Notes: generated by a model not told the origin, from the sequence alone. A stretch of DNA of 64,000 bases from Balneolaceae bacterium (GCA_006969905.1 CP030887.1:248001-312000); one strand, 5' to 3'; positions 19,383-28,442 are shown, numbered from the stretch's first letter. Numbers and translations are program-made.

Positions 19383-19739
19383 CTTATTTTGAACAGAATT
19401 ATAGAGCTTATTAATCATCGCAGTGATCTGTTCGATATCAGCTCTAAACTCTTCGTAGTCCTCATCATTCAAAAAGTTTAATTCTTTACTAATCATCAAT
19501 TGATTTAAAACTTCGATCGCCGAACTATAAGCAATTGAATAAAATCTTCCCTGGTCCTTACCTGATACTCTTGACGAACCTTCTGCAATATTTGAACCAA
19601 CAGATACCGAAGCACGCCTTATTTGCGATATCAGGCCGAATTTCTCATCCTTTGGAAATTCAGATGTAATCCGATAAATACGTACGGCAAAATCTTTTGA
19701 TTTATTCCATACATCTAACTTTTCAAAAGAGTATTTCAT
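19380..19739 (-). CDS. Four-helix bundle protein (23S rRNA-IVS-like)
   Basis: A 119-aa protein of the family first found inside intervening sequences of 23S rRNA genes (TIGR02436/PF05635-type). Characteristic segments are [45 protein letters not shown] and a Gln/Asp-rich region before a last helix. The predicted structure is all-alpha and cytoplasmic. The biochemical role of the family is unknown. It sits between fcl and gmd in the same direction, and the flanking sequences form inverted repeats, which suggests a mobile cassette inserted into the operon. Confidence 0.92.
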   Translation of the reverse strand: MKYSFEKLDVWNKSKDFAVRIYRITSEFPKDEKFGLISQIRRASVSVGSNIAEGSSRVSGKDQGRFYSIAYSSAIEVLNQLMISKELNFLNDEDYEEFRADIEQITAMINKLYNSVQNK

Positions 19740-19790
19740 GCTTTCATTCAGGATTAGTTTATTGAATCAAACACGTAAAGTCTCAATATT

Positions 19791-19812
19791 TAAACACCTC
19801 AACAAATAAACA
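19791..19812. repeat. Flanking inverted repeat, right arm (four-helix gene)
   Basis: TAAACACCTCAACAAATAAA is the inverted partner of 19356-19382. A further related copy, AACATCTCAACCAT, follows at 19816-19830 and runs into the stop region of fcl. Confidence 0.55.
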
Positions 19813-19822
19813 TAAAAACATC

Positions 19823-20785
19823 TCAACCATTTATCTCCACTTGTTTAAATTCATTGATATGGTCTAAAAACCATTGGTATGTCTGTTTGATACCATCTTC
19901 AAGCCCAATAGAAGCAGACCAACCCAGGTTTTTCATCCTGTTAACGTCCATAAGCTTTCTGGGAGTACCATCGGGTTTTGACGTATCCCAATTAATTGTT
20001 CCTTCATGGCCAACTACTTGCTGAACTATCCCTGCGAGTTTTTTTATAGTCAGGTCTTCACCTGTTCCGGCATTAATTAAATCAACGCCCGGTTTGTTAC
20101 CATATTCCAAAATAAATCTTACCGCTTCTGCCAGATCATCTACATGTAAAAATTCGCGCATTGGTGATCCGCTTCCCCATAAAGTTACAGGTAAATTCCC
20201 ATTCACTTTTGCTTCATGAAACTTCCGGATCATTGCCGGCAGCACATGAGAGGTTTTTAGATCGAAATTATCTCCGGGACCATACAGATTTGTAGGCATA
20301 ACAGAGATATAATTTCTCCCAAATTGTTTATTGAGAGCCTGACACAATTTGATACCTGCTATTTTTGCAATGGCATACCATTCGTTGGTTGGTTCCAGAG
20401 AGCCGGTAAGCAAATACTCTTCTTTAAGAGGCTGGGCTGCTAATTTCGGGTATATGCATGAGCTTCCAAGAAAGATCAGATCTTCAACATTATTTTGATG
20501 GGCCGCATTAATAAGATTGGCTTCAATCATCAGGTTATCATACAAAAATTGCCATGGATAGGTATCATTGGCAAGAATACCTCCTACTCTTGCAGCAGCA
20601 ATAATCAGTACATCCGGCTTATTTTGGGACATAAAACTATTGGTTGCCTTTTGATCTCTAAGATCAAGTTCCGAGCTTTTTATCGTTAAAAGATTTTTAT
20701 AGCCATTCTTGCTTAGATCTCTAAAAATGGCTGATCCAACCATCCCGTTATGGCCAGCTATGTAAATCTTTGAGTCTTTGGTCAT
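19823..20785 (-). CDS. fcl: GDP-L-fucose synthase (GDP-4-keto-6-deoxy-mannose epimerase/reductase)
   Basis: Second and last enzyme of GDP-L-fucose synthesis, 320 aa, an SDR. The NADP motif is AGHNGMVGSAIFRDL. FLGSSCIYPKLAAQP, the catalytic YxxxK in NEWYAIAKIAGIKLC and MPTNLYGPGDNFDLKTSHVLP are diagnostic of WcaG/Fcl. PMREFLHVDDLAEA follows. Length is normal. A perfect 16-base palindrome lies about 85 bases upstream of the start (20868-20883). Confidence 0.96.
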   Translation of the reverse strand: MTKDSKIYIAGHNGMVGSAIFRDLSKNGYKNLLTIKSSELDLRDQKATNSFMSQNKPDVLIIAAARVGGILANDTYPWQFLYDNLMIEANLINAAHQNNVEDLIFLGSSCIYPKLAAQPLKEEYLLTGSLEPTNEWYAIAKIAGIKLCQALNKQFGRNYISVMPTNLYGPGDNFDLKTSHVLPAMIRKFHEAKVNGNLPVTLWGSGSPMREFLHVDDLAEAVRFILEYGNKPGVDLINAGTGEDLTIKKLAGIVQQVVGHEGTINWDTSKPDGTPRKLMDVNRMKNLGWSASIGLEDGIKQTYQWFLDHINEFKQVEING

Positions 20786-20867
20786 ATAGTATTGAGATTC
20801 AATGGTGGATTTAAGCCAGATTCTCGAAAGTTTTGAATCTACTTACATCAAAGTTTGACAAACAATA

Positions 20868-20883
20868 TCTTGTATATACAAGA
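20868..20883. promoter_or_regulatory. Perfect 16-bp palindrome upstream of fcl
   Basis: TCTTGTATATACAAGA is an exact inverted repeat in the 155-base gap between the SLBB export gene and fcl. It has the size and symmetry of a dimeric regulator site. No regulator gene is adjacent, so its role is unproven. Confidence 0.35.
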
Positions 20884-20940
20884 AAGAAACTATAGAAAAA
20901 GTATACCAAAACTGAAGACTACTCCAGTAATTGAATTTAT

Positions 20941-23394
20941 TTAGTTCAAAAATACCCTGTCAACAAGCAGTATTACGGTTAAAGCTCCTGTTAATAGTGC
21001 AGTTGTTTCCTGTAAGAATTCTCTTGGCGTCAACCCTTCTCGTTTTTCTTCTTCCGGCTTTCTTTGAACTATAATAGTAGCCCCGTCATATACTTCCGGG
21101 TTTTTCTTAAATAACCCTTTTCGTCGTACTGAGTAGGTGGTGCCATCGGGCTGGGTTAAAAGTACCCTTCTTTCACTTTCCTTTTGCATTCCGCCTACGC
21201 GTTCAAGATAGTAGGAAACTTTCTCTCCTGGTTTAAATTTAACCAATCCTTCATTGCCTACATTGCCGCGAACTGCCACAGTATTAGGAATTCTTGGGAC
21301 TACAATCTCGTCTCCAGGAAAAAGCTCGATATCGTCTGAACGACGACCATTTATAACTTTATCTATATCAATAATAATCTGGTTTCCATTTCTGATCAAT
21401 TTAGCTCCTTTGGGATAACCTTCTGGCGTAAACCCGCCTGCTCTTTTGATCACATTAGATAAATGCTCATTTTCTGATAAAAGAACATAGCTGCCCGGAT
21501 AAAAAACTTCTCCGGTTATACTGACTGACTCCTGGGGTTTAAATCTGGGATTTGGGCGTACATAGATTTTGTCTCTATGTTGTATCTCAAACTTATCAGC
21601 TTCATCTAATAAGTTTGTTAAAAGGGAAGGAGTATAAAACTGTTCCTTTGCATCACCTGGCAGTAATGGAACAAATATTTGCACTGACTTGCTATTTATA
21701 TCCTCCGGTTTTTCTAATCTTGATATTTCTATATCCCCGAGGTAAGCATCTTCATTGAATCCTCCAGCTATGAGAATAAGGTCTCCAAGCGTCATGTTTT
21801 CGGAGTACTCATACCTGCCAGGATTCTCTACTGAACCATTTATTTCGATGAACCGATCTGATATTGCTTCTACACTATTTCGATATATTTCTATAACATC
21901 CAGTCGCTGAAGCTCCATATCCTTTAAATCTTCACCGCTCAATATACCTTCAATATCCAAAGAAAAGAATGTTTTTGAAAGATCAGGGTTCGTTCTGACC
22001 AGCTCACCCCGGTAAGAATACGCACCATCCAGTAAACCATCAGCAGCTGCAATCAAATCTTTTATCGTTTTAACTTCGGAACTAATTTCATAGGCCCCCG
22101 GCTGATACACGGCACCATTTATATAGGCCACATTTTCCAATCGACCCGATATATCAAGAAGCATGATCTTATCTCCATCAATCGGAGTAAAGTTTTCACT
22201 TCCATTAAGTACGGTCTCTAGGTTATAATCAAGAACTACCCTTGCTATACTGGGGTCCTTTCGTTCATTGATGGGAATAATCCGGTTAACCTGAAATCGT
22301 TTTCCATAAGCCTCAGGCTTTAAATTGCCCGCATAATTGATCAGATCGCTTAATTCTTCACCCTTCTTAAGCTCATAGATGGCTGGCCTTAACACAGGGC
22401 CTTCTATACTTACAGTATTTGTTCTTGGTGGAATGAAAATACGGTCATTATTCTGCAGCCTGATTGAGCCACTGTCAATTCCCTTGAGTAAAAATTCATA
22501 CAAGTCAAAAGTAGTTACCACCCTGCCATTTCGGATGAGCTGAATATTCCTTAATGATCCCTTTACAGTAGGCCCGCCAACACCGTAAAGTACATTAAAC
22601 AATGTTGAATAACTGCTGAATGTGTAGCCGCCCGGATTTTCAAGCTCCCCGATCACAAACACGCGAATAGGTCTTAACCGGGTTAACGTCACATCCATAA
22701 AGATAGTAGGAGGATTTCGGGTTAACCCGGAATAACTTTTGGAAAGCCTGTTTTTTAAATATTCCCTAAGGTCTTTGAGGGTTTGTCCTGCAACGGTAAT
22801 CTGGCCAATTGTTGGAATAAAAACCCTGCCTTCTGCATCTACTGCCAGCTCGTATTGAAACTCGGTGGCTCCCCAAACAGCCAATCTCATTTCATCTTCC
22901 GGGCCAATTATATAACCGTCATCTACCGGGCCTACATTAGCCGGTTTAAAAGCATCTGGTACATTGGCAAATATATTGTACCCAAAATATGTAAGTCCAT
23001 CTTTGGTTGTATCAGGCTTAGTGATGGGAATTAGCTGTACGGCTCCGTTTGGTTCAGATTCAATAATGTCAGATGCAGAAACACTTGTATCTCTTAAGTC
23101 CTGTACCTGGCCGGGTGATTGCCCTGTACCATTATTTGCCAGCCCTAATTCCTGTAACCAAGCCTGTATCTGCTCTTCAGAAGCTCCGTTTGATCGAGCA
23201 AAACTTGCCAATTGGTTTGGGTCATCAGGATTTACACCTGCTTGTCTGGCTAATTGCCTGGCTTGCTGAAGGGTCAGGTTTCTCTTTGATAATTCTTCTG
23301 ATACTGTTGTTTGAGCCTGAACTACGCTTTTATCAGATTTGGCTGAAACACAAAGTGCTACCAAAAATGACAAAAATATTACTTTTCTAACCAT
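20941..23394 (-). CDS. SLBB-domain polysaccharide export protein (Wza/OPX-like)
   Basis: An 817-aa outer-membrane/periplasmic export protein for capsule or exopolysaccharide. It has a signal peptide at the N-terminus (VIFLSFLVALCVSAKS, then VVQAQ) and a Gln/Ala-rich helical stretch (residues 30-90). The Poly_export domain follows (YIIGPEDEMRLAVWGATEF onward, residues about 160-240). Several consecutive SLBB domains come next, with repeated motifs of the type V.G.V..PG.Y (GELENPGGYTF, NGAVYQPGAYEI, NGSVENPGRYEY, TGEVFYPGSYVL). A C-terminal hydrophobic helix (TALLTGALTVILLV) ends the protein. It is longer than E. coli Wza (379 aa) because of the extra SLBB repeats, as is common in Bacteroidota-type OPX proteins. 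It is probably the first gene of the minus-strand locus. Confidence 0.93.
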   Translation of the reverse strand: MVRKVIFLSFLVALCVSAKSDKSVVQAQTTVSEELSKRNLTLQQARQLARQAGVNPDDPNQLASFARSNGASEEQIQAWLQELGLANNGTGQSPGQVQDLRDTSVSASDIIESEPNGAVQLIPITKPDTTKDGLTYFGYNIFANVPDAFKPANVGPVDDGYIIGPEDEMRLAVWGATEFQYELAVDAEGRVFIPTIGQITVAGQTLKDLREYLKNRLSKSYSGLTRNPPTIFMDVTLTRLRPIRVFVIGELENPGGYTFSSYSTLFNVLYGVGGPTVKGSLRNIQLIRNGRVVTTFDLYEFLLKGIDSGSIRLQNNDRIFIPPRTNTVSIEGPVLRPAIYELKKGEELSDLINYAGNLKPEAYGKRFQVNRIIPINERKDPSIARVVLDYNLETVLNGSENFTPIDGDKIMLLDISGRLENVAYINGAVYQPGAYEISSEVKTIKDLIAAADGLLDGAYSYRGELVRTNPDLSKTFFSLDIEGILSGEDLKDMELQRLDVIEIYRNSVEAISDRFIEINGSVENPGRYEYSENMTLGDLILIAGGFNEDAYLGDIEISRLEKPEDINSKSVQIFVPLLPGDAKEQFYTPSLLTNLLDEADKFEIQHRDKIYVRPNPRFKPQESVSITGEVFYPGSYVLLSENEHLSNVIKRAGGFTPEGYPKGAKLIRNGNQIIIDIDKVINGRRSDDIELFPGDEIVVPRIPNTVAVRGNVGNEGLVKFKPGEKVSYYLERVGGMQKESERRVLLTQPDGTTYSVRRKGLFKKNPEVYDGATIIVQRKPEEEKREGLTPREFLQETTALLTGALTVILLVDRVFLN

Positions 23395-23541
23395 ACTAAA
23401 TTTTATACCACCCCTTTAATTCATAGAGCTAATAATACTAAATAAATTTTGTTAATGAATTAACTTTGCATAAATAATTCCGGATTAGCTGTAATGGGAA
23501 TCAACGAACTGATTTCATAGAAGGCTTTGGAAACCCGTACC

Positions 23542-23612
23542 TTTTGCGAACGAAGTGAAGCAATCTTCCAGTCTAAGCATTTAAATGGAGATTGCTTCGC
23601 AGGCTCGCAAAA
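23542..23612. repeat. Intergenic inverted repeat of the GATTGCTTCG/CTCGCAA family (copy 1)
   Basis: The left arm (TGCGAACGAAGTGAAGCAATCT...) and right arm (GGAGATTGCTTCGC...CTCGCAA) are imperfect inverted copies around a short spacer. Related segments occur at 29426-29495 and 34819-34883. They resemble the widespread 'attgcgag...gaagcaatct' intergenic repeats found in many bacterial genomes (from memory). It lies between the SLBB export gene and the helix-hairpin-helix gene. A small open frame across it (23460-23651) is probably not a gene. Confidence 0.65.
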
Positions 23613-23647
23613 AGAAGTTAGGGTTTTGGAGGTTTTGCAAAGCTTTC

Positions 23648-25696
23648 TCATAATGATATCCTGACTTGAAACCCCACTGAATTATTTCTATTCCCTTCTA
23701 TTTCATTTAGCCCGCTTCTTATAATTTGTTGATCCTCAAATAGTGTAGAAGCGTATTTCATCCAGATATCAATTTTTTCATTCAGCTCATATTTGATTAC
23801 CAAATATGCTCTTTGCCCTTTACCGGAAAGAACCTGGTTACTCAATACGTACAATAGATCATTTTCGAATTGATAGACCCGGGCATCAAAACTATCAGTT
23901 TCAAAGAATGTGAGCCGTAAATCAAACTGCAACTTTCGAATAGGGTACACCCTCATATCCTGGTATATAAGAAAGCCGGTTTCCAGCGGTTCGCCGGGTT
24001 CTTGACTTCCTACCAATTCAATCCGGCTTCTGAGCCTTAACGCTCTTGTAGCATTATAATCCATATGTAATCGAATGCTGGAACGTTTTGCTTCTGATAA
24101 AATCCTCTGCTCCATTCCTGAGTCATTAACCTGTATTGCTTCTTCATCTTTAACCTCGTATCGAAGCAAACCATACATATTTAACTTTCGGGAAAACTTA
24201 ACTTCCGCTAATCCCAATACATCAAAACCTCTGATTTCCTGGATGTTTCCTGATCTTGGAGCCTCAAATACATATTGGTCTAAATAGGTCGAAAGAGTAA
24301 CCTTCCGATTAAGCGAATGTCTTAAGGCTATGTAAAAACCCTCTTCATTTTGTGGAGCGGAAGAACTTTCACCAAAACCATCAGCCAGAAAAGACTGGAA
24401 ACGTTTATCAAAATTTCTGTAGAGCAAAGTGATATCGGTTGAATTGCCAATGGCAGTTTCCAAGCCTGTAATTGCAGCCCATGCTTTATTTTCACTTCGG
24501 GCAATTTCCCCGAAGAGAAGCCCCGAACCAATCAGTGCTCTGTAATCAAGCCCTAATACGGAGTTTTTCCGGCCTTCAAAATCATATAGATCATTCAATG
24601 AGCTTCCTTTTCCAATGTACTTGCTAAATTGATTTACATAACCTGTTGCACCGATTAGCCCGATAGGCGTATTAACTCTCAACCGTCCTCCTGCCAATTG
24701 CTGATCCAGGTTATTTTTTCGGTTCAGTTCATTGTTGGTTCTGTGAAATCCGCTGCTGGATGGAAAACGAACGGTATCTTCTTCAATAACTGATGCCGTG
24801 CGTGCCCGGTTTGAGTAAAAAGCCGTGATCTGAATATCATCCCCATATGTTCCGGCTATTCCTCTGAAGAAATCCGTTTCCTGTGCGGATGAATATGGTC
24901 TTAATCCACGTTCATTTTTTTCTGCTGTACCCACCACTTCTCTTCCTTTTCCAAAAGCTCCCCCTGTCCAAAGTACAAGTCCTTGGCCAAAACTAAGGCT
25001 GTAATCACCAACCACCAGCTCTTTTAGTTTCCCATTATCTCTCAAGGCTACATGGAATGAATTGAAATCAAATCCACCATTTTCTGAAAAAGACTCTCCT
25101 GCATCTTTCTCCTGGGTCAGATTCAGGGAAAGATGAGAGCTTGTGAATCTAATCCTTTGATAGTATTTAACAGAATTGCCCAGATATCCACCTGAAGAAT
25201 CCGGTATTTGATATCCTTTTTGTGGTTGGAGAACTTGTTGGTATCGGGATATCACTTCAAAATTATCAGAGCCGAACCAATATTCTTTGTTTCTAAGCCA
25301 TCCCTTCAAACCCTGGCTTTTACCAGCAACTGTTATATAAGGTTGGATGCGCTGATAGGTGGCATTCCCAATACCCTTTACTTTTAATACGTCCTGTTTC
25401 TTTTCAAAAAACTGATCTTTTCGATAATCCAGAATGGCTCTTACAAGTTTAAGATTTAAGCCCGGGATTTGTAATAAATCGGAAGAGGCAGCTGTATTTA
25501 TATTTACAGGGTTGGCGGCCAAATCTTCCAGAAACTGGGTGAGCTGTTCACCCGCTAAACCTTCTTCATCATCTGTTTCTTCAAAAACCTCTTCCAACTG
25601 TTTCTGGATTTGCGTTTTCACCGAATCAGGTTGCTGAGCTTTTGTGTTGGAATAAAAACAGACAGAAAGAATTACTATGAAAACCCAATACCGCAT
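23648..25696 (-). CDS. Helix-hairpin-helix protein with predicted outer-membrane beta-barrel
   Basis: A 682-aa exported protein. A signal peptide (residues 1-21, ending NTKAQ) is followed by an acidic linker. Two ComEA-like helix-hairpin-helix motifs lie at residues 63-121: NPVNINTAASSDLLQIPGL with YRK, and VLKVKGIGNATYQRIQPYI. The rest, about residues 140-682, is rich in alternating aromatic/polar strands and ends with VGFQVRISL, a terminal Phe-type barrel signature broken by the final Leu. It looks like a beta-barrel. HhH motifs normally bind DNA non-specifically, so their presence in an outer-membrane-type protein is unusual. Its function is unknown to me. It lies four bases downstream of the PorQ-like gene and is probably co-transcribed with it. 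Confidence 0.75.
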   Translation of the reverse strand: MRYWVFIVILSVCFYSNTKAQQPDSVKTQIQKQLEEVFEETDDEEGLAGEQLTQFLEDLAANPVNINTAASSDLLQIPGLNLKLVRAILDYRKDQFFEKKQDVLKVKGIGNATYQRIQPYITVAGKSQGLKGWLRNKEYWFGSDNFEVISRYQQVLQPQKGYQIPDSSGGYLGNSVKYYQRIRFTSSHLSLNLTQEKDAGESFSENGGFDFNSFHVALRDNGKLKELVVGDYSLSFGQGLVLWTGGAFGKGREVVGTAEKNERGLRPYSSAQETDFFRGIAGTYGDDIQITAFYSNRARTASVIEEDTVRFPSSSGFHRTNNELNRKNNLDQQLAGGRLRVNTPIGLIGATGYVNQFSKYIGKGSSLNDLYDFEGRKNSVLGLDYRALIGSGLLFGEIARSENKAWAAITGLETAIGNSTDITLLYRNFDKRFQSFLADGFGESSSAPQNEEGFYIALRHSLNRKVTLSTYLDQYVFEAPRSGNIQEIRGFDVLGLAEVKFSRKLNMYGLLRYEVKDEEAIQVNDSGMEQRILSEAKRSSIRLHMDYNATRALRLRSRIELVGSQEPGEPLETGFLIYQDMRVYPIRKLQFDLRLTFFETDSFDARVYQFENDLLYVLSNQVLSGKGQRAYLVIKYELNEKIDIWMKYASTLFEDQQIIRSGLNEIEGNRNNSVGFQVRISL

Positions 25697-25700
25697 ACTA

Positions 25701-26519
25701 TCAGAAAAAGAAACTGATATCCAGTCCCGGGCTTATCCCTAAAAAATTATGTCGCTGAAAAGCCAGGTTTACTTTCCAGTTGCTGCTGCTATAACCCAGT
25801 CCTGCAGAATATGTATTAGGCTGAGTTGTTATCCCAATTCTTCCAACTAATTTTTCAATTACCTGGATTTCAATACCCCCTCGATAAGAAACCGGGAAAC
25901 GAACATCCTTAACTACATCAAAAAGTAAAGAAGCACGTTCTTCCAACTTATAAGAAAAGCCTACAGCCATTTCGCGTGGTAAATCCTCATCCCCATTATT
26001 ATAACTGGGCTGATTAATATTAGTGGCTCTTGCACCTAGTGATACTTTTTCAGCAACCTGCGTTTGAATTCCAACATCCAATCCCAGAGCAGAAGCCGAA
26101 CCGTAATCACCCCCAAAAGAAATGGTATTGTAGTTGAGAACTAAACCAAAATTTACCCCCTGCCAGTGGTTTGAATAACCCAATCGAATCCGTGTTTCAT
26201 TGAATAAATCATCCCCATAGCGATGGACTCCCAATCCGGTAATACCATATTTAGCAGGAACACTTATATGAGCTGCCACATCAGTCAAAGCAATAATCCC
26301 ATAGCTTCGAAAACTGTAAAAACTCAAGGCCTTGCGATCTGTAATCATTGTAGCAGGATTCCCAAACATCGCCCATGCGTTTGACTGTTTTGCTGTTGTT
26401 GCATGTCCCAAACTAAGAGCATCTGCTCCCATCGGCATCTGTGCAACTGCATTAACCCAAAAAAGAGTTGAAAACAGTGCCAAAGTAATTTTATATAGAT
26501 TGGCTCGTATTCGTATCAT
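25701..26519 (-). CDS. PorV/PorQ-like outer-membrane barrel protein
   Basis: Predicted outer-membrane beta-barrel of 272 aa. A longer frame reaches 26732, but it would run through the divergent gene's start. MIRIRANLYKITLALF at 26519 begins a clean signal peptide ending VNAVAQ. The N-terminal MPMGADALSLGHATTAK and MFGNPATMI match the region after the signal peptide in PorV/PorQ (UPF0164/FadL-like) proteins, which carry a GA-x-x-x-A...NPA pattern. Alternating strands follow, and the protein ends ISPGLDISFFF, with terminal Phe as in many barrels. It may be a shuttle or attachment-complex component of T9SS like PorV, but that is inference. Its start is 22 bases from a divergent DUF4835 gene. Confidence 0.7.
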   Translation of the reverse strand: MIRIRANLYKITLALFSTLFWVNAVAQMPMGADALSLGHATTAKQSNAWAMFGNPATMITDRKALSFYSFRSYGIIALTDVAAHISVPAKYGITGLGVHRYGDDLFNETRIRLGYSNHWQGVNFGLVLNYNTISFGGDYGSASALGLDVGIQTQVAEKVSLGARATNINQPSYNNGDEDLPREMAVGFSYKLEERASLLFDVVKDVRFPVSYRGGIEIQVIEKLVGRIGITTQPNTYSAGLGYSSSNWKVNLAFQRHNFLGISPGLDISFFF

Positions 26520-26541
26520 TAGGGAAACTATTTTTTTAAAT

Positions 26542-27468
26542 ATGCTACATCTGAGGAAAATTACAAGTCTTTTACTCCCAAGTACCTGTATTCTAATGTT
26601 TGGGCTGCTTTTTTCTAAAACTTCTTCTGCACAGGAATTTGATTGTGTGGTTACAATAAATGATGACCAGCTGGAGGCAGTTTCCTTTGAATATATCAAT
26701 GAACTAAAGCCCCGAATTGAAGAGTATATCAATGATTTTAGGTGGACAGAAACCGACTACCAGGAAGAAGAGCGTATAAAATGCCAGATACAGATTATTT
26801 TTGAGGACGCAAATACTACCTTCGATTTTTCAGCCCGTACCATTATCTCGCTTCGAAGACCTATTTATAATACAACCAATGAAACTACCACTATTATATT
26901 AAGTGATGACCTTTGGCAGTTTAATTATCCTCAAGGCAGAACCTTAATTCATGATGACCTGCAATTTGATGCGCTTACAGGGTTCCTGGACTTTTACGCT
27001 TTTCTGATGCTTGGTTATGACTATGACAGTTTTTCACTTTTAGGAGGAACTCCCTTTTTTGAAAATGCGCAACGCGTAATAGATCTTGCCCAAACAACCG
27101 GTGCACTGGGCTGGACAAGAACTACAAATAACAGGCGCAATAAAGTTACCATGGTAGACGATTTGCTTAATACCGGTTATGAACCATTCAGAACCGCTTA
27201 TTACGAATACCACAGGTTAGGCCTGGATATGTTTACAGAAAATGAAGACCTGGCGAGGGAAAACATACTAACTGTTCTGCGTACTTTAAGGGATAATAAA
27301 CGACGGGTAACCAGTAACTTTTTATTCGATGTTTTCTTTGATACCAAGTCCCGGGAAATTGCAGGGATTTTTGAGGGAGGTTCTACAGAAGTAAAACTCG
27401 AAGCTTATAACATACTTGCAGAAACCGATCAAGGACATCTTTCCGATTACTCGGGATTACAAAATTAA
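26542..27468 (+). CDS. DUF4835 (PorD-type) exported protein
   Basis: A 308-aa secreted or periplasmic protein with a signal peptide (LLLPSTCILMFGLLFSKTSSAQ). The mature N-terminus, EFDCVVTINDDQL, then YINDFRWTETDYQEEERI, FDFSARTIISLRRPIYNT and GFLDFYAFLMLGYDYDSF are the conserved blocks of DUF4835. This family includes PorD of the T9SS gene set (from memory). A start at 26332 would lie inside the opposite gene; ATG 26542 fits the signal peptide. Its molecular role is not established. It is divergent from the PorV/PorQ-like gene, sharing a 22-base intergenic promoter region. Confidence 0.85.
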   Translation: MLHLRKITSLLLPSTCILMFGLLFSKTSSAQEFDCVVTINDDQLEAVSFEYINELKPRIEEYINDFRWTETDYQEEERIKCQIQIIFEDANTTFDFSARTIISLRRPIYNTTNETTTIILSDDLWQFNYPQGRTLIHDDLQFDALTGFLDFYAFLMLGYDYDSFSLLGGTPFFENAQRVIDLAQTTGALGWTRTTNNRRNKVTMVDDLLNTGYEPFRTAYYEYHRLGLDMFTENEDLARENILTVLRTLRDNKRRVTSNFLFDVFFDTKSREIAGIFEGGSTEVKLEAYNILAETDQGHLSDYSGLQN

Positions 27469-27591
27469 CAAGCTTATAATGCATTCAAATTCTGTCAAAG
27501 AACTAAAAAATATTAACAACTGGTTTTGTATATTAATTGCCCTGAAAAAGCGGTTCCAAAGACTAACTACTCAAGCTCAAAAAGTAAATAA

Positions 27592-28362
27592 ATGAAGTTC
27601 TACGTTTGCATAAAAATGGTGCCTGATGTTTATGCACCTATTCAGATTAAAGAAGGCGAGCTCATTATGGACGGTGATCGTATGGTACTAAATGCCTATG
27701 ATGCTTCCGCAGTTGAAGAAGCTCTCGTTGTAAAAGAAAAACACGGCGGTGAAGTTGAAGTTGTATGTATTGGTCCAGCTAAAGCTTCTGAAACTATTCG
27801 TAAGGCTCTCGCCATGGGTGCTGATAAGGCAACTCATATTTTAGCGGATAGTGAAAAAGAATATGATTCAGCAAGCTACTCAAAAGTTTTGGCGGCTTTC
27901 TTTTCTGATAAGGAATACGATGTGCTATCTCTTGGGAAACAGTCTCAGGATACGGATTCGGGTCTAACGGGAAGTATGGTGGCCGAACGCCTGGGGCTTC
28001 CTTACGCAACCAATGCCGTAGGCCTTGAGGCCGGCAACGGATCATTGATTGTAAAACGACAGGGAGATACAGGCCAGGAAATGATTGAACTTCCATTTCC
28101 CTGTGCAGTTACTTGCTCTAATGATATGAACGACCCACGCATACCTAACCTGAAAGGAATTATGGCTTCCAAAAGAAAGCCAATAGATCAGATCGATATT
28201 TCCTCGCTGGGAATTAACGAAGCAGAGTTGGTTGCTAAAACCACAGTTATTGGTTACGAAGAAAAGCCTGCCCGGCAAGCCGGTAAAAAATATGAAGGCG
28301 AGCCTGAGGAAGTTGCCCGTGAAGTAGCCCAATTATTAGATACCGAAGCTAACGCACTATAG
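27592..28362 (+). CDS. etfB: Electron transfer flavoprotein beta subunit
   Basis: FAD/AMP-binding EtfB/FixA subunit, 256 aa, normal length. The start FYVCIKMVPD, the MDGDRMVLNAYDASAVEEAL block, KALAMGADKATHI, the LGKQSQDTDSG nucleotide-binding segment and DMNDPRIPNLKGIMASKRKP are family hallmarks. It forms the ETF heterodimer with EtfA encoded 80 bases downstream. The dimer accepts electrons from acyl-CoA dehydrogenases such as the two encoded at 32-34.5 kb. Whether this ETF is bifurcating cannot be told by eye. Confidence 0.95.
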   Translation: MKFYVCIKMVPDVYAPIQIKEGELIMDGDRMVLNAYDASAVEEALVVKEKHGGEVEVVCIGPAKASETIRKALAMGADKATHILADSEKEYDSASYSKVLAAFFSDKEYDVLSLGKQSQDTDSGLTGSMVAERLGLPYATNAVGLEAGNGSLIVKRQGDTGQEMIELPFPCAVTCSNDMNDPRIPNLKGIMASKRKPIDQIDISSLGINEAELVAKTTVIGYEEKPARQAGKKYEGEPEEVAREVAQLLDTEANAL

Positions 28363-28442
28363 AAATTATTAATTATGATGTTGAATGAAAGCTAACTCAG
28401 CATTCATAATCCAACACTCAAAATTTGACTGAAAGGAATTAA

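Noticed and set aside
23460-23651. 63-codon open frame on the minus strand between the SLBB and helix-hairpin-helix genes
   Set aside because: Most of it is the inverted repeat at 23542-23612, and the protein has no family pattern.
28372-28432. Possible hairpin between etfB and etfA
   Set aside because: The TTATGATGTTGAATG and CATTCATAA halves match only partly and would need gaps.
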